Shown piece by piece: positions 1 through 7,425 of a stretch of DNA of 14,611 bases. Each line of letters starts with the position of its first letter. The stretch's first letter is position 1. The notes beneath the pieces were generated by a model that saw only the letters and a program-made list of their open reading frames with translations, was not told the origin of the DNA and made no database searches. The position numbers were made by a program, and so were the translations under genes. The stretch is from DASQDT01 sp036380435 (GTDB lineage: Bacteria > Acidobacteriota > Blastocatellia > Pyrinomonadales > Pyrinomonadaceae): NCBI GenBank assembly GCA_036380435.1, contig DASVES010000352.1:1-14611 (forward strand), given 5' to 3'.

Positions 1-2971
1 AGAAGAGCTGGTCGCGGCCCGCGTCGAGCAGGGCGAAGTCGAGTTCGGCCTGCGTCGTCGTCCAGTCGTTGCGGTTGAAGACGAGGGCGTCGCAGAGGAC
101 GGCCCGCGTGGCGTTCATGCCCGCGCCACGCGACCCGCACAACGTCGTGCCGATGCCGGGGATACTGCCGAACAGGTTTTCGAAGTAGGCGATCGGGGCG
201 ACGGCATTGATGGCCGCCAGTTGCGCGGCGCGCGGCGACGCGGCCGTGATGCCCTGCGCCGCGAGGTTGCGGCGGATGTCTTCGATGGTTCCGGCGGCCG
301 TGTACCAGTCCATGCCGGACTGCGGGTCGCGGAGATTGTTCGGCATCATCACGTCGCGCGCGGCGAGGAGGTTCTTCGCGTCGCGCCCGATGTAGGAGGC
401 CTGAATCACGAGGCCCTTCGGCAGCTTCCGCTCCCACGTGAGGTTCCAACTGTAGCTGGTGGGCGAGATGATCTCCTCGTCGAGAGAGGACTCGATGCGC
501 AGGCTGTTGTCGGCGGGCTGCTGCTGCGGGAAGGTCAGCCCCGTGGGCGCGACGATGATCGGCAGGCTGCGCACGTCCTGAGCGTAGCCCGTAAAGAGCG
601 GGCAGACGCGGGTGGTGAAGTTACAGAAGTTGGCCGGGCTCGTCTGGCTCGAAGAGAAGCCGAGCGAGTTGACCGTATCGAAGCGGACGGCGAGCTGCTG
701 ACCGATGTAGTCGTTGGTGACGGCGAAGCCGCCGCGGATGACCGACTGGTCTTCGCCGCCGAAGACGGCGCCGAGGAAGCCGCTCTTGAAGTTGGGCGAC
801 CAGGCGACGCCGACTCTCGGCTGGAAGTTGTTCTTGTCGAGCGGGTACATCGTCTCGCGGTTGTTGGCCGGGCCGGAGAGATCAACCACGAGCGGCTCGA
901 TGTAGTTCTGTCCCTGCTCGGACGCCGCCACGCGGCGGCGCAGGTACTCGGAGAGCGCGATGTTCGGCTTGGTCTCGAACCCCTGCGTCTCATAGATCGG
1001 CATGCTCAGGCCGTAGCGCAGGCCGTAGGTGAAGGTCAGGTTCTGGCGGAATTTCCACGTGTCCTGCACGTAGAAGTCGTACTCCTCGGTGGCGAACTCG
1101 CGCTCGGTGGGCGCGCCGGGTTCGAGGAGCGTGCCGTCCTTGTCAAAGGTGAAGCGCGCCGTGTAGGTCGAGAGGCGGCCGAGGAGCGCGGCCAGCGAGT
1201 TCTGCACCACGGAGGCCTGGCCGCTGCCGATGGGTGAGACGCCGTTGATGGCGTCCGAGAGAATCGTCCCCGAAGCGGAGTAGTAGGACGGGTTGGTGTA
1301 GGCCGTGTCGAAGGCGTTGGAGTACGACGTGCGCTTGTTGCGGATGATGCGGATGTTGGTGCCGAACTGCGCCGAGTGGTTGCCGGCGATCCACGAGAAG
1401 TCATCCGTGATGTTGTGCGTCGGAGTGATGCGCGTGAGCGTGCGCGAGTCGAGCACGGGCGCGAAGATAAAGCGGAAGTATACTTCATTCTTCCCCGCGT
1501 CGCCCTGCTGCGAGAATGCCTGTCGCGTCATGCCGTAGTGGAAGTTGTTGACGAAGCGGTTGCTGATCGTCCACGTGTGGCCGACGGCGAGGCCCGAAGG
1601 GTGCGACCAGGTGTCGGGGCTCGGCGTGTCGGGGAACCATGGGACGCCGCCGATGAGGTCGTGGATGGCATTGCCGCGGACGAAAAGGGTCTGCCGGTCG
1701 GTCAGGTTGTAGTCGAAGCGCGCGACGTGCGAGTTGAGGTCGATGGGCTGCGAAACATTGAAGCGGTAGCCTGCCGTGTTGAGTAGCGTCGTGCCGTTCG
1801 GGCTGTCGCCCTGCGTGCCGAATTCGTTGGCCGGATACCGGGCGGCGGCCGCCGCCAGCGCGGCCTGCGATATGGGGCTGACGCCCACGCCGTTGGTGGC
1901 TGTGGCGATCTGGGCGGCGTTGAGCGTCGTGATGCCGCCCGACGGGTTGACGAAACGCAGCTCGCCGCGCCCGAGGCTCGCCAGCGGGACGACGCGCACG
2001 GCGCTCGTCTGGCTGCGGTCTTTGCGGGCCTCATAGCTGTAGAAGAAGAAGAGCTTGTCTTGCTTGATGGGGCCGCCGATGGAGCCGCCGTAGGTGTTGC
2101 GGATGAGCGCCGGGCGCTCGACGCCCGAACGGTTGTTGAAGAAGTCGTTGGCCGTCAGGATGGTCGGGCGATGGAACCAGAAGGCCGAGCCGGAGAAGGC
2201 GTTGCCGCCCGACTTCGTGACGACCGAGACCTGAGCGCCCGAGGAGCGGCCCATCTGCGCGTTGGCGTTGGAGGTGACAACGCGGAACTCTTCGACGGCC
2301 TCCGAGTTGAGGCGGAGCACGGTGTTCGTCGATGGGTCGGTGCTGTTGCTGGAGACCGCGCCGATCTGGTTGCTCTGCTGCTCGTTGATGTCCACGCCGT
2401 CGAGCGTGACGTTGGCCTGGTCGGCGCGCGAGCCGGCGACCGAGCCGCCGCGCGTGACGCCGGGCTGGAGCGTCAGGAGTGTGGCGACGTTTCTCGCTTC
2501 GAGCGGGAGTTGGGCGATCTGCTCGGCGACGAAGTTGTTGCCAAGCGTGGCGTCCTGCGTATTCAGGAGGACCTCGCCCGAGCCGGCCGCGACCGTCACT
2601 GATTCGGTGACGGCGCCGACTTCGAGCGCGATGTTGACCTCGGTCGGCTTGGCGACGAGGGCGCGCACGTCCGTGACGACGCCCTTCTTGAAGCCGGTCG
2701 CCTCGGCTTCGAGCTGGTAGTTGCCGGGCTGGATCAGCTCGAAGGAGTAGCCGCCCTCGTCGCTGGTGGTGGCCGTGCGCGCGGCGTTCGTTTCAATGTT
2801 GGTGAGCGTGACGGTGGCGCCCGCGACAACGTTGCCCTGCGCGTCGGCGATTGTGCCGCGCACGGAGGAAGTGCCCTGCGCGTGCGCGCTGGCGCAGACG
2901 AGTAGGGGTAGGACGAGCGTGCCGAGCAGAGTGGCGACGCGACGCCCGAAGGACGTATGCCTGCTGTTCAT
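1..2971 (-). CDS. TonB-dependent receptor, Oar-like, with N-terminal carboxypeptidase regulatory domain (C-terminus outside window)
   Basis: Probable outer-membrane beta-barrel receptor for TonB-driven uptake; the substrate cannot be told. The reading frame is open from ATG at 2971 for 990 codons and runs off the left edge. A signal peptide is clear: basic start (MNSRHTSFGRR), hydrophobic core, likely cleavage after AHA near residue 31. Residues about 36-115 form a CarboxypepD_reg-like beta-sandwich (VRGTIADAQGNVVAGATVTL, later GGYSFELIQPGNYQLEAEATGF). A plug-like region follows (LPLEARNVATLLTLQPGV, VTLDGVDINEQQSNQ, VVTSNANAQMGRSSGAQVSV), then FFFYSYEARKDR and a long barrel-type region with repeated aromatic-ended strands. 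This order is typical of the roughly 1000-1200-residue receptors abundant in Acidobacteriota. The start is supported by a strong GGAGGG ribosome site just upstream. The family and truncation are certain; the specific transport role is not. Confidence 0.93.
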   Translation of the reverse strand, partial: MNSRHTSFGRRVATLLGTLVLPLLVCASAHAQGTSSVRGTIADAQGNVVAGATVTLTNIETNAARTATTSDEGGYSFELIQPGNYQLEAEATGFKKGVVTDVRALVAKPTEVNIALEVGAVTESVTVAAGSGEVLLNTQDATLGNNFVAEQIAQLPLEARNVATLLTLQPGVTRGGSVAGSRADQANVTLDGVDINEQQSNQIGAVSSNSTDPSTNTVLRLNSEAVEEFRVVTSNANAQMGRSSGAQVSVVTKSGGNAFSGSAFWFHRPTILTANDFFNNRSGVERPALIRNTYGGSIGGPIKQDKLFFFYSYEARKDRSQTSAVRVVPLASLGRGELRFVNPSGGITTLNAAQIATATNGVGVSPISQAALAAAAARYPANEFGTQGDSPNGTTLLNTAGYRFNVSQPIDLNSHVARFDYNLTDRQTLFVRGNAIHDLIGGVPWFPDTPSPDTWSHPSGLAVGHTWTISNRFVNNFHYGMTRQAFSQQGDAGKNEVYFRFIFAPVLDSRTLTRITPTHNITDDFSWIAGNHSAQFGTNIRIIRNKRTSYSNAFDTAYTNPSYYSASGTILSDAINGVSPIGSGQASVVQNSLAALLGRLSTYTARFTFDKDGTLLEPGAPTEREFATEEYDFYVQDTWKFRQNLTFTYGLRYGLSMPIYETQGFETKPNIALSEYLRRRVAASEQGQNYIEPLVVDLSGPANNRETMYPLDKNNFQPRVGVAWSPNFKSGFLGAVFGGEDQSVIRGGFAVTNDYIGQQLAVRFDTVNSLGFSSSQTSPANFCNFTTRVCPLFTGYAQDVRSLPIIVAPTGLTFPQQQPADNSLRIESSLDEEIISPTSYSWNLTWERKLPKGLVIQASYIGRDAKNLLAARDVMMPNNLRDPQSGMDWYTAAGTIEDIRRNLAAQGITAASPRAAQLAAINAVAPIAYFENLFGSIPGIGTTLCGSRGAGMNATRAVLCDALVFNRNDWTTTQAELDFALLDAGRDQLF

Positions 2972-3538
2972 CGTTCCCTCCAAAGTTGGGTAAGAGACCC
3001 GGCGCGGCCGCTCAGGGGCGGAACCGGCGGGCGGGGGGTGAGACGTAAATGTCATCACGGTCTCAATCTTATTTGGCTTGAGTTAAGACTCGGACCGGGG
3101 CGCCTGGAACCCGTGCGGGTCTCGCGCGCGCGCCGCGCTCCGATTGAACACCCTCAGGATGAGAATGATTCCGGGTATTTAAGGGCTATGCTTGTCGCGG
3201 GCCTGAACGGCTCCGGCTGTCGGTCTGCTCTCGTCCACCGCTTGCGGCCGTGGGGGGCGCGTTCGCGCCCTTCAGGTCAATAATTTGGACGCCGAAGGTT
3301 CGGGCAACTGTCGTTCCACGTCACCCTCCGCCATCATGCGGCTAATAACATGGTAAGACTCAGGACTTTAGGCGACACCGCCCGGCGGAAGGCGGGGCAT
3401 TATAATCCAAATAATCCAAAAACCTAGAGTTGTGATTCATATTTTTGGATAGAGACGCGGCGGCGTGAAAAGCGCGGGCGGGCGGGGCGGGCCGGAAAGA
3501 ATTCAGAAGTGGAGGGACGAAGCCGCCGCTCGGCTCCC
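2972..3538. other. 567-base intergenic spacer between the receptor gene and ribA
   Basis: No convincing gene is seen. The spacer is upstream of the receptor and downstream of ribA, both on minus, so it should hold the receptor promoter and the ribA terminator. It has an imperfect operator-like inverted repeat, TGAGAC at 3039-3044 and GTCTCA at 3060-3065. An AT-rich island at 3399-3450 includes TATAAT-like sequence readable on both strands. It also has a tandem 9-base repeat (ATAATCCAA twice, 3402-3419) and a perfect 9-base inverted repeat, ATCCAAAAA at 3414-3422 with TTTTTGGAT at 3442-3450. No well-spaced -35/-10 pair was found, so no promoter is called. Confidence 0.6.
3414..3450. repeat. 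Inverted repeat in AT-rich island downstream of ribA
   Basis: ATCCAAAAA (3414-3422) and TTTTTGGAT (3442-3450) are perfect 9-base complementary arms with a 19-base loop. The site is about 90 bases past the ribA stop, so it could end ribA transcription or act as a protein site in the receptor leader. No clear T-run follows on the minus strand apart from the arm itself, so the terminator reading is weak. Confidence 0.4.
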
Positions 3539-4177
3539 TCATTCAATCTCCAGCAGGTGGCCCATCTTCTCTTTCTTCGTGCGCAGGTAGTGCATGGCCG
3601 GGTCGGCCGCCTCGACCTCGATGGAGACGCGCTCGACGACACGCAATCCCGCCTCCTCCATCGCGCGCAGCTTCAGGGGATTGTTCGACAGCACCTTGAC
3701 CTGACACAGCCCCAGATCGAAGAGCACCTCGGCGCACTGCCGATACTCGCGCAGGTCGGCGGCCAGTCCCAGACGCTCGTTGGCCTCCACCGTGTCGGCC
3801 CCTTCGTCTTGCAGGGCGTAGGCGCGAATCTTGTTGATGATGCCTATCCCGCGGCCCTCCTGCATCTGGTAGACGATGGCGCCGCGGCCTTCGCCCTCGA
3901 TCAACTCCATGGCGCGCCGGAGTTGCCGGCCGCAGTCGCACTTGGTGGAGCCGAAGACGTCGCCCGTCAGGCATTGCGAGTGGATGCGCGCAAGCGTCGG
4001 CAGTTCGGGCCGGATGTCGCCCTTGTAGAGCGCGACGAATTCCTCATCGCTCGTGAGCGAGCGGTAGCCTGCGATCAGGAAATCGCCCACCTCGGTCGGC
4101 AGCCGCGCCGACGAGACGCGCTCGACCGTCAGCGGCTGCCGCGACCACGGGCAATCAATGGTCTGCTCTTCTCTCAA
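3539..4177 (-). CDS. ribA: GTP cyclohydrolase II
   Basis: Catalyses GTP to 2,5-diamino-6-ribosylamino-pyrimidinone phosphate with formate and diphosphate release, the committed step of riboflavin synthesis in the cytosol. The 212-residue protein shows the zinc-binding signature HSQCLTGDVFGSTKCDCGRQ, with Cys69, Cys80 and Cys82 as ligands. It also has the GTP-binding segment YQMQEGRGIGIINKIRAYALQ (Tyr120) and the DTVEANERLGLAADLREY block with Asp141 and Arg143 at the catalytic positions known from the E. coli enzyme. It is about 16 residues longer than E. coli RibA at the N-terminus. No RibB domain is fused, so this is the monofunctional form. The start is TTG at 4177, chosen because GAGGAG lies 8 bases upstream and no ATG fits better. 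It is divergent from the diguanylate cyclase gene, and no other riboflavin gene is adjacent. Confidence 0.96.
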   Translation of the reverse strand: MREEQTIDCPWSRQPLTVERVSSARLPTEVGDFLIAGYRSLTSDEEFVALYKGDIRPELPTLARIHSQCLTGDVFGSTKCDCGRQLRRAMELIEGEGRGAIVYQMQEGRGIGIINKIRAYALQDEGADTVEANERLGLAADLREYRQCAEVLFDLGLCQVKVLSNNPLKLRAMEEAGLRVVERVSIEVEAADPAMHYLRTKKEKMGHLLEIE

Positions 4178-4233
4178 ATCTGGAACTCCTCGGCCTGCCG
4201 TGATGACTCACTGCGCGCGGCCTCACGCGCCCG

Positions 4234-4283
4234 ACACCTCGCGCCCGGCCGCCCGCGCCCGGACTGGTTTCGCCGCGAGGTGT
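4234..4283 (-). promoter_or_regulatory. Perfect inverted repeat in the ribA leader
   Basis: Arms ACACCTCGCG (4234-4243) and CGCGAGGTGT (4274-4283) are perfectly complementary over 10 bases with a 30-base GC-rich loop that can fold further. The hairpin lies between the candidate ribA promoter and its ribosome site. It does not show the conserved blocks of the FMN riboswitch. A role in ribA control is only an inference from position. Confidence 0.4.
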
Positions 4284-4296
4284 TACGAGTCCGGCA

Positions 4297-4325
4297 AGTA
4301 TAGAAGAGCGGCGGGCGGGCCACAA
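4297..4325 (-). promoter_or_regulatory. Candidate sigma-70-type promoter for ribA
   Basis: On the minus strand TTGTGG (4325-4320) and TATACT (4302-4297) are separated by exactly 17 bases. The -10 matches five of six consensus positions and the -35 three of six. The predicted start would leave a leader of about 110 bases before the TTG start codon. Confidence 0.4.
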
Positions 4326-4341
4326 GACAGGGAGAAGACGC

Positions 4342-4369
4342 GTCAAGCGTCAAGCGTCAATCGTCAAGC
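4342..4369. repeat. Heptamer tandem repeat, unit GTCAAGC
   Basis: Four consecutive 7-base units: GTCAAGC, GTCAAGC, GTCAATC, GTCAAGC. Three are identical and one has a single change. On the minus strand each unit contains TTGAC, which resembles a -35 element. The array lies in the ribA/diguanylate cyclase divergent spacer, about 60 bases from a second, unrelated heptamer array. Confidence 0.85.
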
Positions 4370-4430
4370 GTGTTTGAGCAGCATTCGGCTTGAGCAGCGA
4401 ATCCCGAATCAACGTCCGCAGCAACCCGCG

Positions 4431-4465
4431 CGATTTACGATTTACCATTCACGATTTACGCTTTA
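4431..4465. repeat. Heptamer tandem repeat, unit CGATTTA
   Basis: Five consecutive 7-base units: CGATTTA, CGATTTA, CCATTCA, CGATTTA, CGCTTTA. The array ends 10 bases before the GTG start of the diguanylate cyclase gene, so it occupies its promoter or leader position. It is AT-rich against GC-rich surroundings. No gene is seen in the whole 4178-4475 spacer. Confidence 0.85.
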
Positions 4466-4475
4466 AGATGCCCGC

Positions 4476-5528
4476 GTGAAAGAGGACGAACGCCATGCCG
4501 CGGGCGACGCCGCCGCCGGCGAAGCACGCGACACCGTCCACGGGGCCGCGGACGACAGCCACATCCACACGACTGATGTCGCCCCCGCGCTGACGGGCGG
4601 ACGCGTGCGCCGGCCCGTGCTCGTCTTCCTGCGCGGCGAGCTCCTCGCCGCCCCCATCCCTCTGGAGCGCGACGAGGTCGTTTTGGGCCGCGCGCTCGAA
4701 GCCGACGTGCGCGTTGACGACGCCCGCGCCTCCCGCCTCCACGCCTCGATCACCACCGAGCGCGACCCCGCCACGGGCGAGGCACGCTTCCGCGTCCGCG
4801 ACCTCCAATCGACCAACGGCACCATCGTCAACGGCGAGCGCATCACCGACGCCCTGCTCCAGGACGGCGACAAGCTGCTCGTCGGCGAGCACCTCATCCG
4901 CTTCGACCTCCTCGACGACATCGACCGCGAGTTCCAGCGACACATCCACCGTTTGCTCGCGCACGACGAGCTGACGGGCCTGCTCACGAGCAAGTCGTTC
5001 TTCTCGGAGCTGCGCCGCGAGGCCGCGCGGGCCGAGGCCGAGACGCGCCCCTTCTGCGTCCTGATGATGGACATCGACCACTTCAAGGAGGTCAACGACC
5101 GCCACGGCCACCTCGTCGGCAGCCAGACCATCGCGGACGTGGCCGCCGTCATCAAGGACGCGATGCGCGCCGGCGACGTGGCCGCGCGCTTCGGCGGCGA
5201 GGAGTTCGCCGCCTTTCTCCTGAACGCCGACTGCGCGCAGGGCATCGTCGCCGCCGAGCGCGTCCGCACCTCGGTCGAGAGTCACGTCTTCTCGTCCAAG
5301 CGCCGCGGCTCGTCGGCCGAGATCGACGGGCCGCTACGCCTCACCATCAGCGTCGGCGTCGCCGCCTACCCTGAAGACGCGCGCGACCCCATCGAGCTGG
5401 TCGAACTCGCCGACACGGCCCTCTACCGCGCCAAGAACTCCGGGCGCAACCTCGTCAGCGCCTACTGCGCGCCGCAGTCCGAAGCCACGGCCCGCGGCGA
5501 GTCGCGCCTCGCCCCGCGCGCCGAGTGA
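4476..5528 (+). CDS. Diguanylate cyclase with N-terminal FHA domain
   Basis: Predicted cytoplasmic enzyme making cyclic di-GMP from two GTP. The 350-residue protein has a variable acidic N-terminus (1-45) and an FHA phosphothreonine-binding domain (about 48-146, with GR at 71-72, SRLHA at 86-90, STNG at 112-115). A short linker leads to a GGDEF domain (about 163-330). GGDEF-domain motifs are HDELTGLLT (163-171), MDIDHFK (198-204), NDRHGH (207-212) and the active loop GGEEF (240-244). An RxxD inhibitory site (RAGD, 231-234) lies at the usual five-residue spacing before GGEEF, so both activity and product inhibition look intact. There is no signal peptide or membrane segment. The FHA domain suggests control by a Ser/Thr kinase. 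The GTG start at 4476 lacks a convincing Shine-Dalgarno and is uncertain; the nearby ATGs are out of frame. A strong terminator follows. Confidence 0.93.
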   Translation: MKEDERHAAGDAAAGEARDTVHGAADDSHIHTTDVAPALTGGRVRRPVLVFLRGELLAAPIPLERDEVVLGRALEADVRVDDARASRLHASITTERDPATGEARFRVRDLQSTNGTIVNGERITDALLQDGDKLLVGEHLIRFDLLDDIDREFQRHIHRLLAHDELTGLLTSKSFFSELRREAARAEAETRPFCVLMMDIDHFKEVNDRHGHLVGSQTIADVAAVIKDAMRAGDVAARFGGEEFAAFLLNADCAQGIVAAERVRTSVESHVFSSKRRGSSAEIDGPLRLTISVGVAAYPEDARDPIELVELADTALYRAKNSGRNLVSAYCAPQSEATARGESRLAPRAE

Positions 5529-5684
5529 AGGCTGCGCCCTCTTGGAAACACCGACGCGCACATCTGAGAGGAAACCATTGCGGCGCGGGCAAGGTCGTCA
5601 ACTCGCGCGCCGTCAGCCAGGCGACGGGCACGACGCGCCCGCGGCCGTAAACGAAGTCAGGGAAAAGTAAAAAGGCAGAAGTGA

Positions 5685-5731
5685 GAGGGCAAAGGAGGGC
5701 CGCGCGGCCTCTTTTTGCCCCTCGCTTTTTT
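5685..5731 (+). terminator. Rho-independent terminator after the diguanylate cyclase gene
   Basis: GAGGGCAAAGGAGGGCC (5685-5701) pairs almost fully with GGCCTCTTTTTGCCCCTC (5706-5723) around a four-base loop. It is followed by GC and six T residues (5726-5731). Stem length and the T-run make this the clearest simple terminator in the left half. It is about 155 bases after the diguanylate cyclase stop. Confidence 0.75.
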
Positions 5732-5823
5732 GCAACCGGACGCGCCGCGCAACGTGTAAAGCTGCCGGCTCGGGGCAGGCCGCGCGCCGCGCGGCGCGCG
5801 CGCGGATTCCACGGCCTTATCGG

Positions 5824-5844
5824 CCTTTTGCCTTTTGCCTTTCC
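5824..5844. repeat. Short heptamer repeat, unit CCTTTTG
   Basis: CCTTTTG, CCTTTTG, CCTTTCC in direct succession. A degenerate run of the complementary unit (CAAAAGG-like: AAAAAGG, CAGAAGT, GAGAGGG, CAAAGGA) can be read at about 5669-5696, partly inside the terminator stem. Only two units are exact, so this is the weakest of the heptamer arrays. Confidence 0.5.
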
Positions 5845-5942
5845 TGCGCGCTATGCTTGCTTGACGGCGAGGCCGTGTGAAGTAGACGCCCCGACTCTTA
5901 AGCGCCGCCTCCGCACCGGAACTCGGAAAGACGAAGACTCCA

Positions 5943-6599
5943 GTGATCTCCAGACTCAATCTCGCGAGCCGCCCCTTCCGCAACCGGACGCTGCCGTGGA
6001 CGACGGCCGTCGTCGTCAGCCTCGTCTCGCTGCTCGTCATCGTCTACGTGCTGACGGAAGGCTCCCGCGCCCGCGCGCAGGCCGATGCGGCCGAGCGCAC
6101 GGTGGCGCAGATGCGTGAGGAGCGCAAGGTCATCGAGCAGCAGGCGTCGGCCGTGCGTCAGGAGTTGCCCCCGGATCAGGCCGAAGTCCTCGAAGCCGCC
6201 CACGCCCTCGTCAGCCGCAAGACCTTCTCCTGGTCGCAACTCTTCTCCGACCTCGAATCGGCCATGCCCGAGAGCGTGCGCCTCCAGCGCATCAACGTGC
6301 GCGAAGTCTCGCAGCGCGCCGGGCAGACGCGCGCCGAACTCGAAATGACCGTGGTGGGCCGCAGCCCCGACGATGTCACCACCATGATGACCGAGATGAG
6401 CCGCCTCGGCTCCTTCGCCGCCACGCCCATGACGGAGAACTTCAAGTCGGAGCGCGGCGAGCGCGGCTACGAGTGGACGCTGCGCGTGAGCTACGTGCAG
6501 CGCCTGAAAAGTTCTGGCGGCGGCGACGCGGCCGTCGAGAGCGCGGACGCTGCGGCGCGGGAAGCGTCGGGCGCGGAGCGCGCGGAGGCGCGCCGTTAA
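5943..6599 (+). CDS. pilN: PilN-like type IV pilus inner-membrane alignment protein
   Basis: Predicted component of the PilM-PilN-PilO inner-membrane alignment complex of type IV pili or the related type II secretion (GspL-type) machine. The 218-residue protein begins with a short cytoplasmic tail, ISRLNLASRPFRNR, matching the conserved N-terminal asparagine motif by which PilN binds PilM. One membrane helix follows (about 20-37), then a coiled coil (about 40-80) and a periplasmic ferredoxin-like domain (about 90-190) starting with FSWSQLFSDLESAMPESVRL, which is typical of PilN. The C-terminus is an Ala/Glu/Arg-rich tail of about 25 residues. The start is GTG at 5943; upstream sequence gives only a weak ribosome site, but the N-terminal motif fixes it. 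The stop overlaps the pilO start (TAATG). Confidence 0.85.
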   Translation: MISRLNLASRPFRNRTLPWTTAVVVSLVSLLVIVYVLTEGSRARAQADAAERTVAQMREERKVIEQQASAVRQELPPDQAEVLEAAHALVSRKTFSWSQLFSDLESAMPESVRLQRINVREVSQRAGQTRAELEMTVVGRSPDDVTTMMTEMSRLGSFAATPMTENFKSERGERGYEWTLRVSYVQRLKSSGGGDAAVESADAAAREASGAERAEARR

Positions 6600-7399
6600 T
6601 GTCGAGAGAGACGCCGCAGGCGAGATTGGACGCGCGCGCGGGAGTGAGGCGATTCATCGTCTCGCGGCAGCGGAGCCGTCTCGGCGTCCCCGAGATCGTG
6701 GCGCTCGGCTCGGCCGCGCTCCTCCTGCTGGCAGCGCTCGCGTCTTACATGCTCTTCCTCCGCCCGCAGCGAGCGCGCTCCGAGGCGCTGCGTGAAGAGC
6801 AGGGAAGGCTGGAGAGGCAGTTGCAGACCGCGCGCTCGGAGGGGCAGCAGTCCGAGAGCACGCAGGCGAGCGTCGAGCGGATTCTCGTCTCGCTGCGCGA
6901 CTTCGAGGAGCAGCACCTCGGCGGCAGCACGCCGAACGGCACGACCGTCGTCATCAAGAAGTTGAACGACCTGATCCGCCGCCACAACCTGCGCATCAGC
7001 GGCGGCCTCGCCTTCACGCCCTTCGAGACCGGCGGCGCCCCCGGCGCGCAGCCCCGCAGCACCGGCGTCAGCAAGCCGATTCAGGCCATCTACCCCGGCA
7101 TCGGCATCAGCATCTCGGTCGAGGGCCGCTACGCCGACCTGCGCCGCTTCATCCGCGACGTGGAGACGGACGAACGCTTCGTCGTCATCAACTCCATCGA
7201 ACTCGAAGGCATCACGGACACGGCGGCGCGCAACTTCTCGGCCGTCGAGCCGCCGGCGGGCGAAGGCCCTGCCGCCCCGTCGTCCGGGCCGACGGCGCGC
7301 GGCACCTTCGTCTCTCTGCGGCTCGACATGGCCGCATACTTCCGTCGCCCCGCCGGCGCCGCCTCGGACGACGCGACGACTCCGGGCGCGACGCGCTGA
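6599..7399 (+). CDS. pilO: PilO-like type IV pilus inner-membrane protein
   Basis: Predicted partner of PilN in the inner-membrane alignment complex. The 266-residue protein has a basic cytoplasmic tail of about 30 residues, one membrane helix (about 32-54, IVALGSAALLLLAALASYML), a coiled coil (about 56-110), and a periplasmic domain. That domain includes LNDLIRRHNLRISGGLAFTP and a PilO-type strand-helix segment, GIGISISVEGRYADLRRFIRDVE, followed by RFVVINSIELEG. The N-terminal tail and the disordered Pro/Ala-rich C-terminus make it longer than typical PilO proteins (about 200 residues). The start ATG at 6599 overlaps the pilN stop by one base and has GGAGG 10 bases upstream. An upstream in-frame extension inside pilN was not used. 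Confidence 0.83.
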   Translation: MSRETPQARLDARAGVRRFIVSRQRSRLGVPEIVALGSAALLLLAALASYMLFLRPQRARSEALREEQGRLERQLQTARSEGQQSESTQASVERILVSLRDFEEQHLGGSTPNGTTVVIKKLNDLIRRHNLRISGGLAFTPFETGGAPGAQPRSTGVSKPIQAIYPGIGISISVEGRYADLRRFIRDVETDERFVVINSIELEGITDTAARNFSAVEPPAGEGPAAPSSGPTARGTFVSLRLDMAAYFRRPAGAASDDATTPGATR

Positions 7400-7425
7400 C
7401 GCCGAGGTGCGCGACAGGATTTTTC

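Larger units (their letters stand above)
5529..5942. other. 414-base intergenic spacer between the diguanylate cyclase and pilN
   Basis: No intact gene is seen, and no pilM, which often precedes pilN. It holds a strong hairpin terminator (5685-5731) and a short heptamer repeat (5824-5844). A weak promoter-like pair, TTGACG (5861-5866) and TAGACG (5883-5888) spaced 16 bases, could serve pilN. On the minus strand, about 5656-5560 translates to a protein-like stretch (DFVYGRGRVVPVAWLTAREL) without a start or recognised family. Confidence 0.55.

Noticed and set aside
221..1786. Long plus-strand open frames opposite the receptor gene
   Set aside because: They are antisense to a clear TonB-dependent receptor. 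Their products are Arg/Ala/Val/Gly-rich with no domain pattern, as expected from GC-rich codon bias.
3161..3180. GAGAATGATT upstream of the receptor, resembling half of a Fur box
   Set aside because: The left half matches well but the symmetric right half does not. It is also nearly 200 bases from the start codon with no promoter placed.
3360..3542. 60-residue minus-strand open frame downstream of ribA
   Set aside because: It overlaps the ribA end, lacks a good ribosome site and a recognisable pattern, and crosses an AT-rich inverted repeat.
4178..4296. FMN riboswitch ahead of ribA
   Set aside because: The leader is structured but the conserved RFN blocks are not present.
4342..4465. Heptamer arrays as a CRISPR
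   Set aside because: Units are 7 bases with no spacers and no cas genes.
4449..5285. 278-residue minus-strand open frame opposite the diguanylate cyclase
   Set aside because: The plus frame has complete FHA and GGDEF motifs. The minus product is a low-complexity Val/Ala/Glu shadow.
5657..6040. 127-residue minus-strand frame across the terminator and the pilN start
   Set aside because: It crosses the hairpin terminator and is antisense to the conserved N-terminus of pilN.
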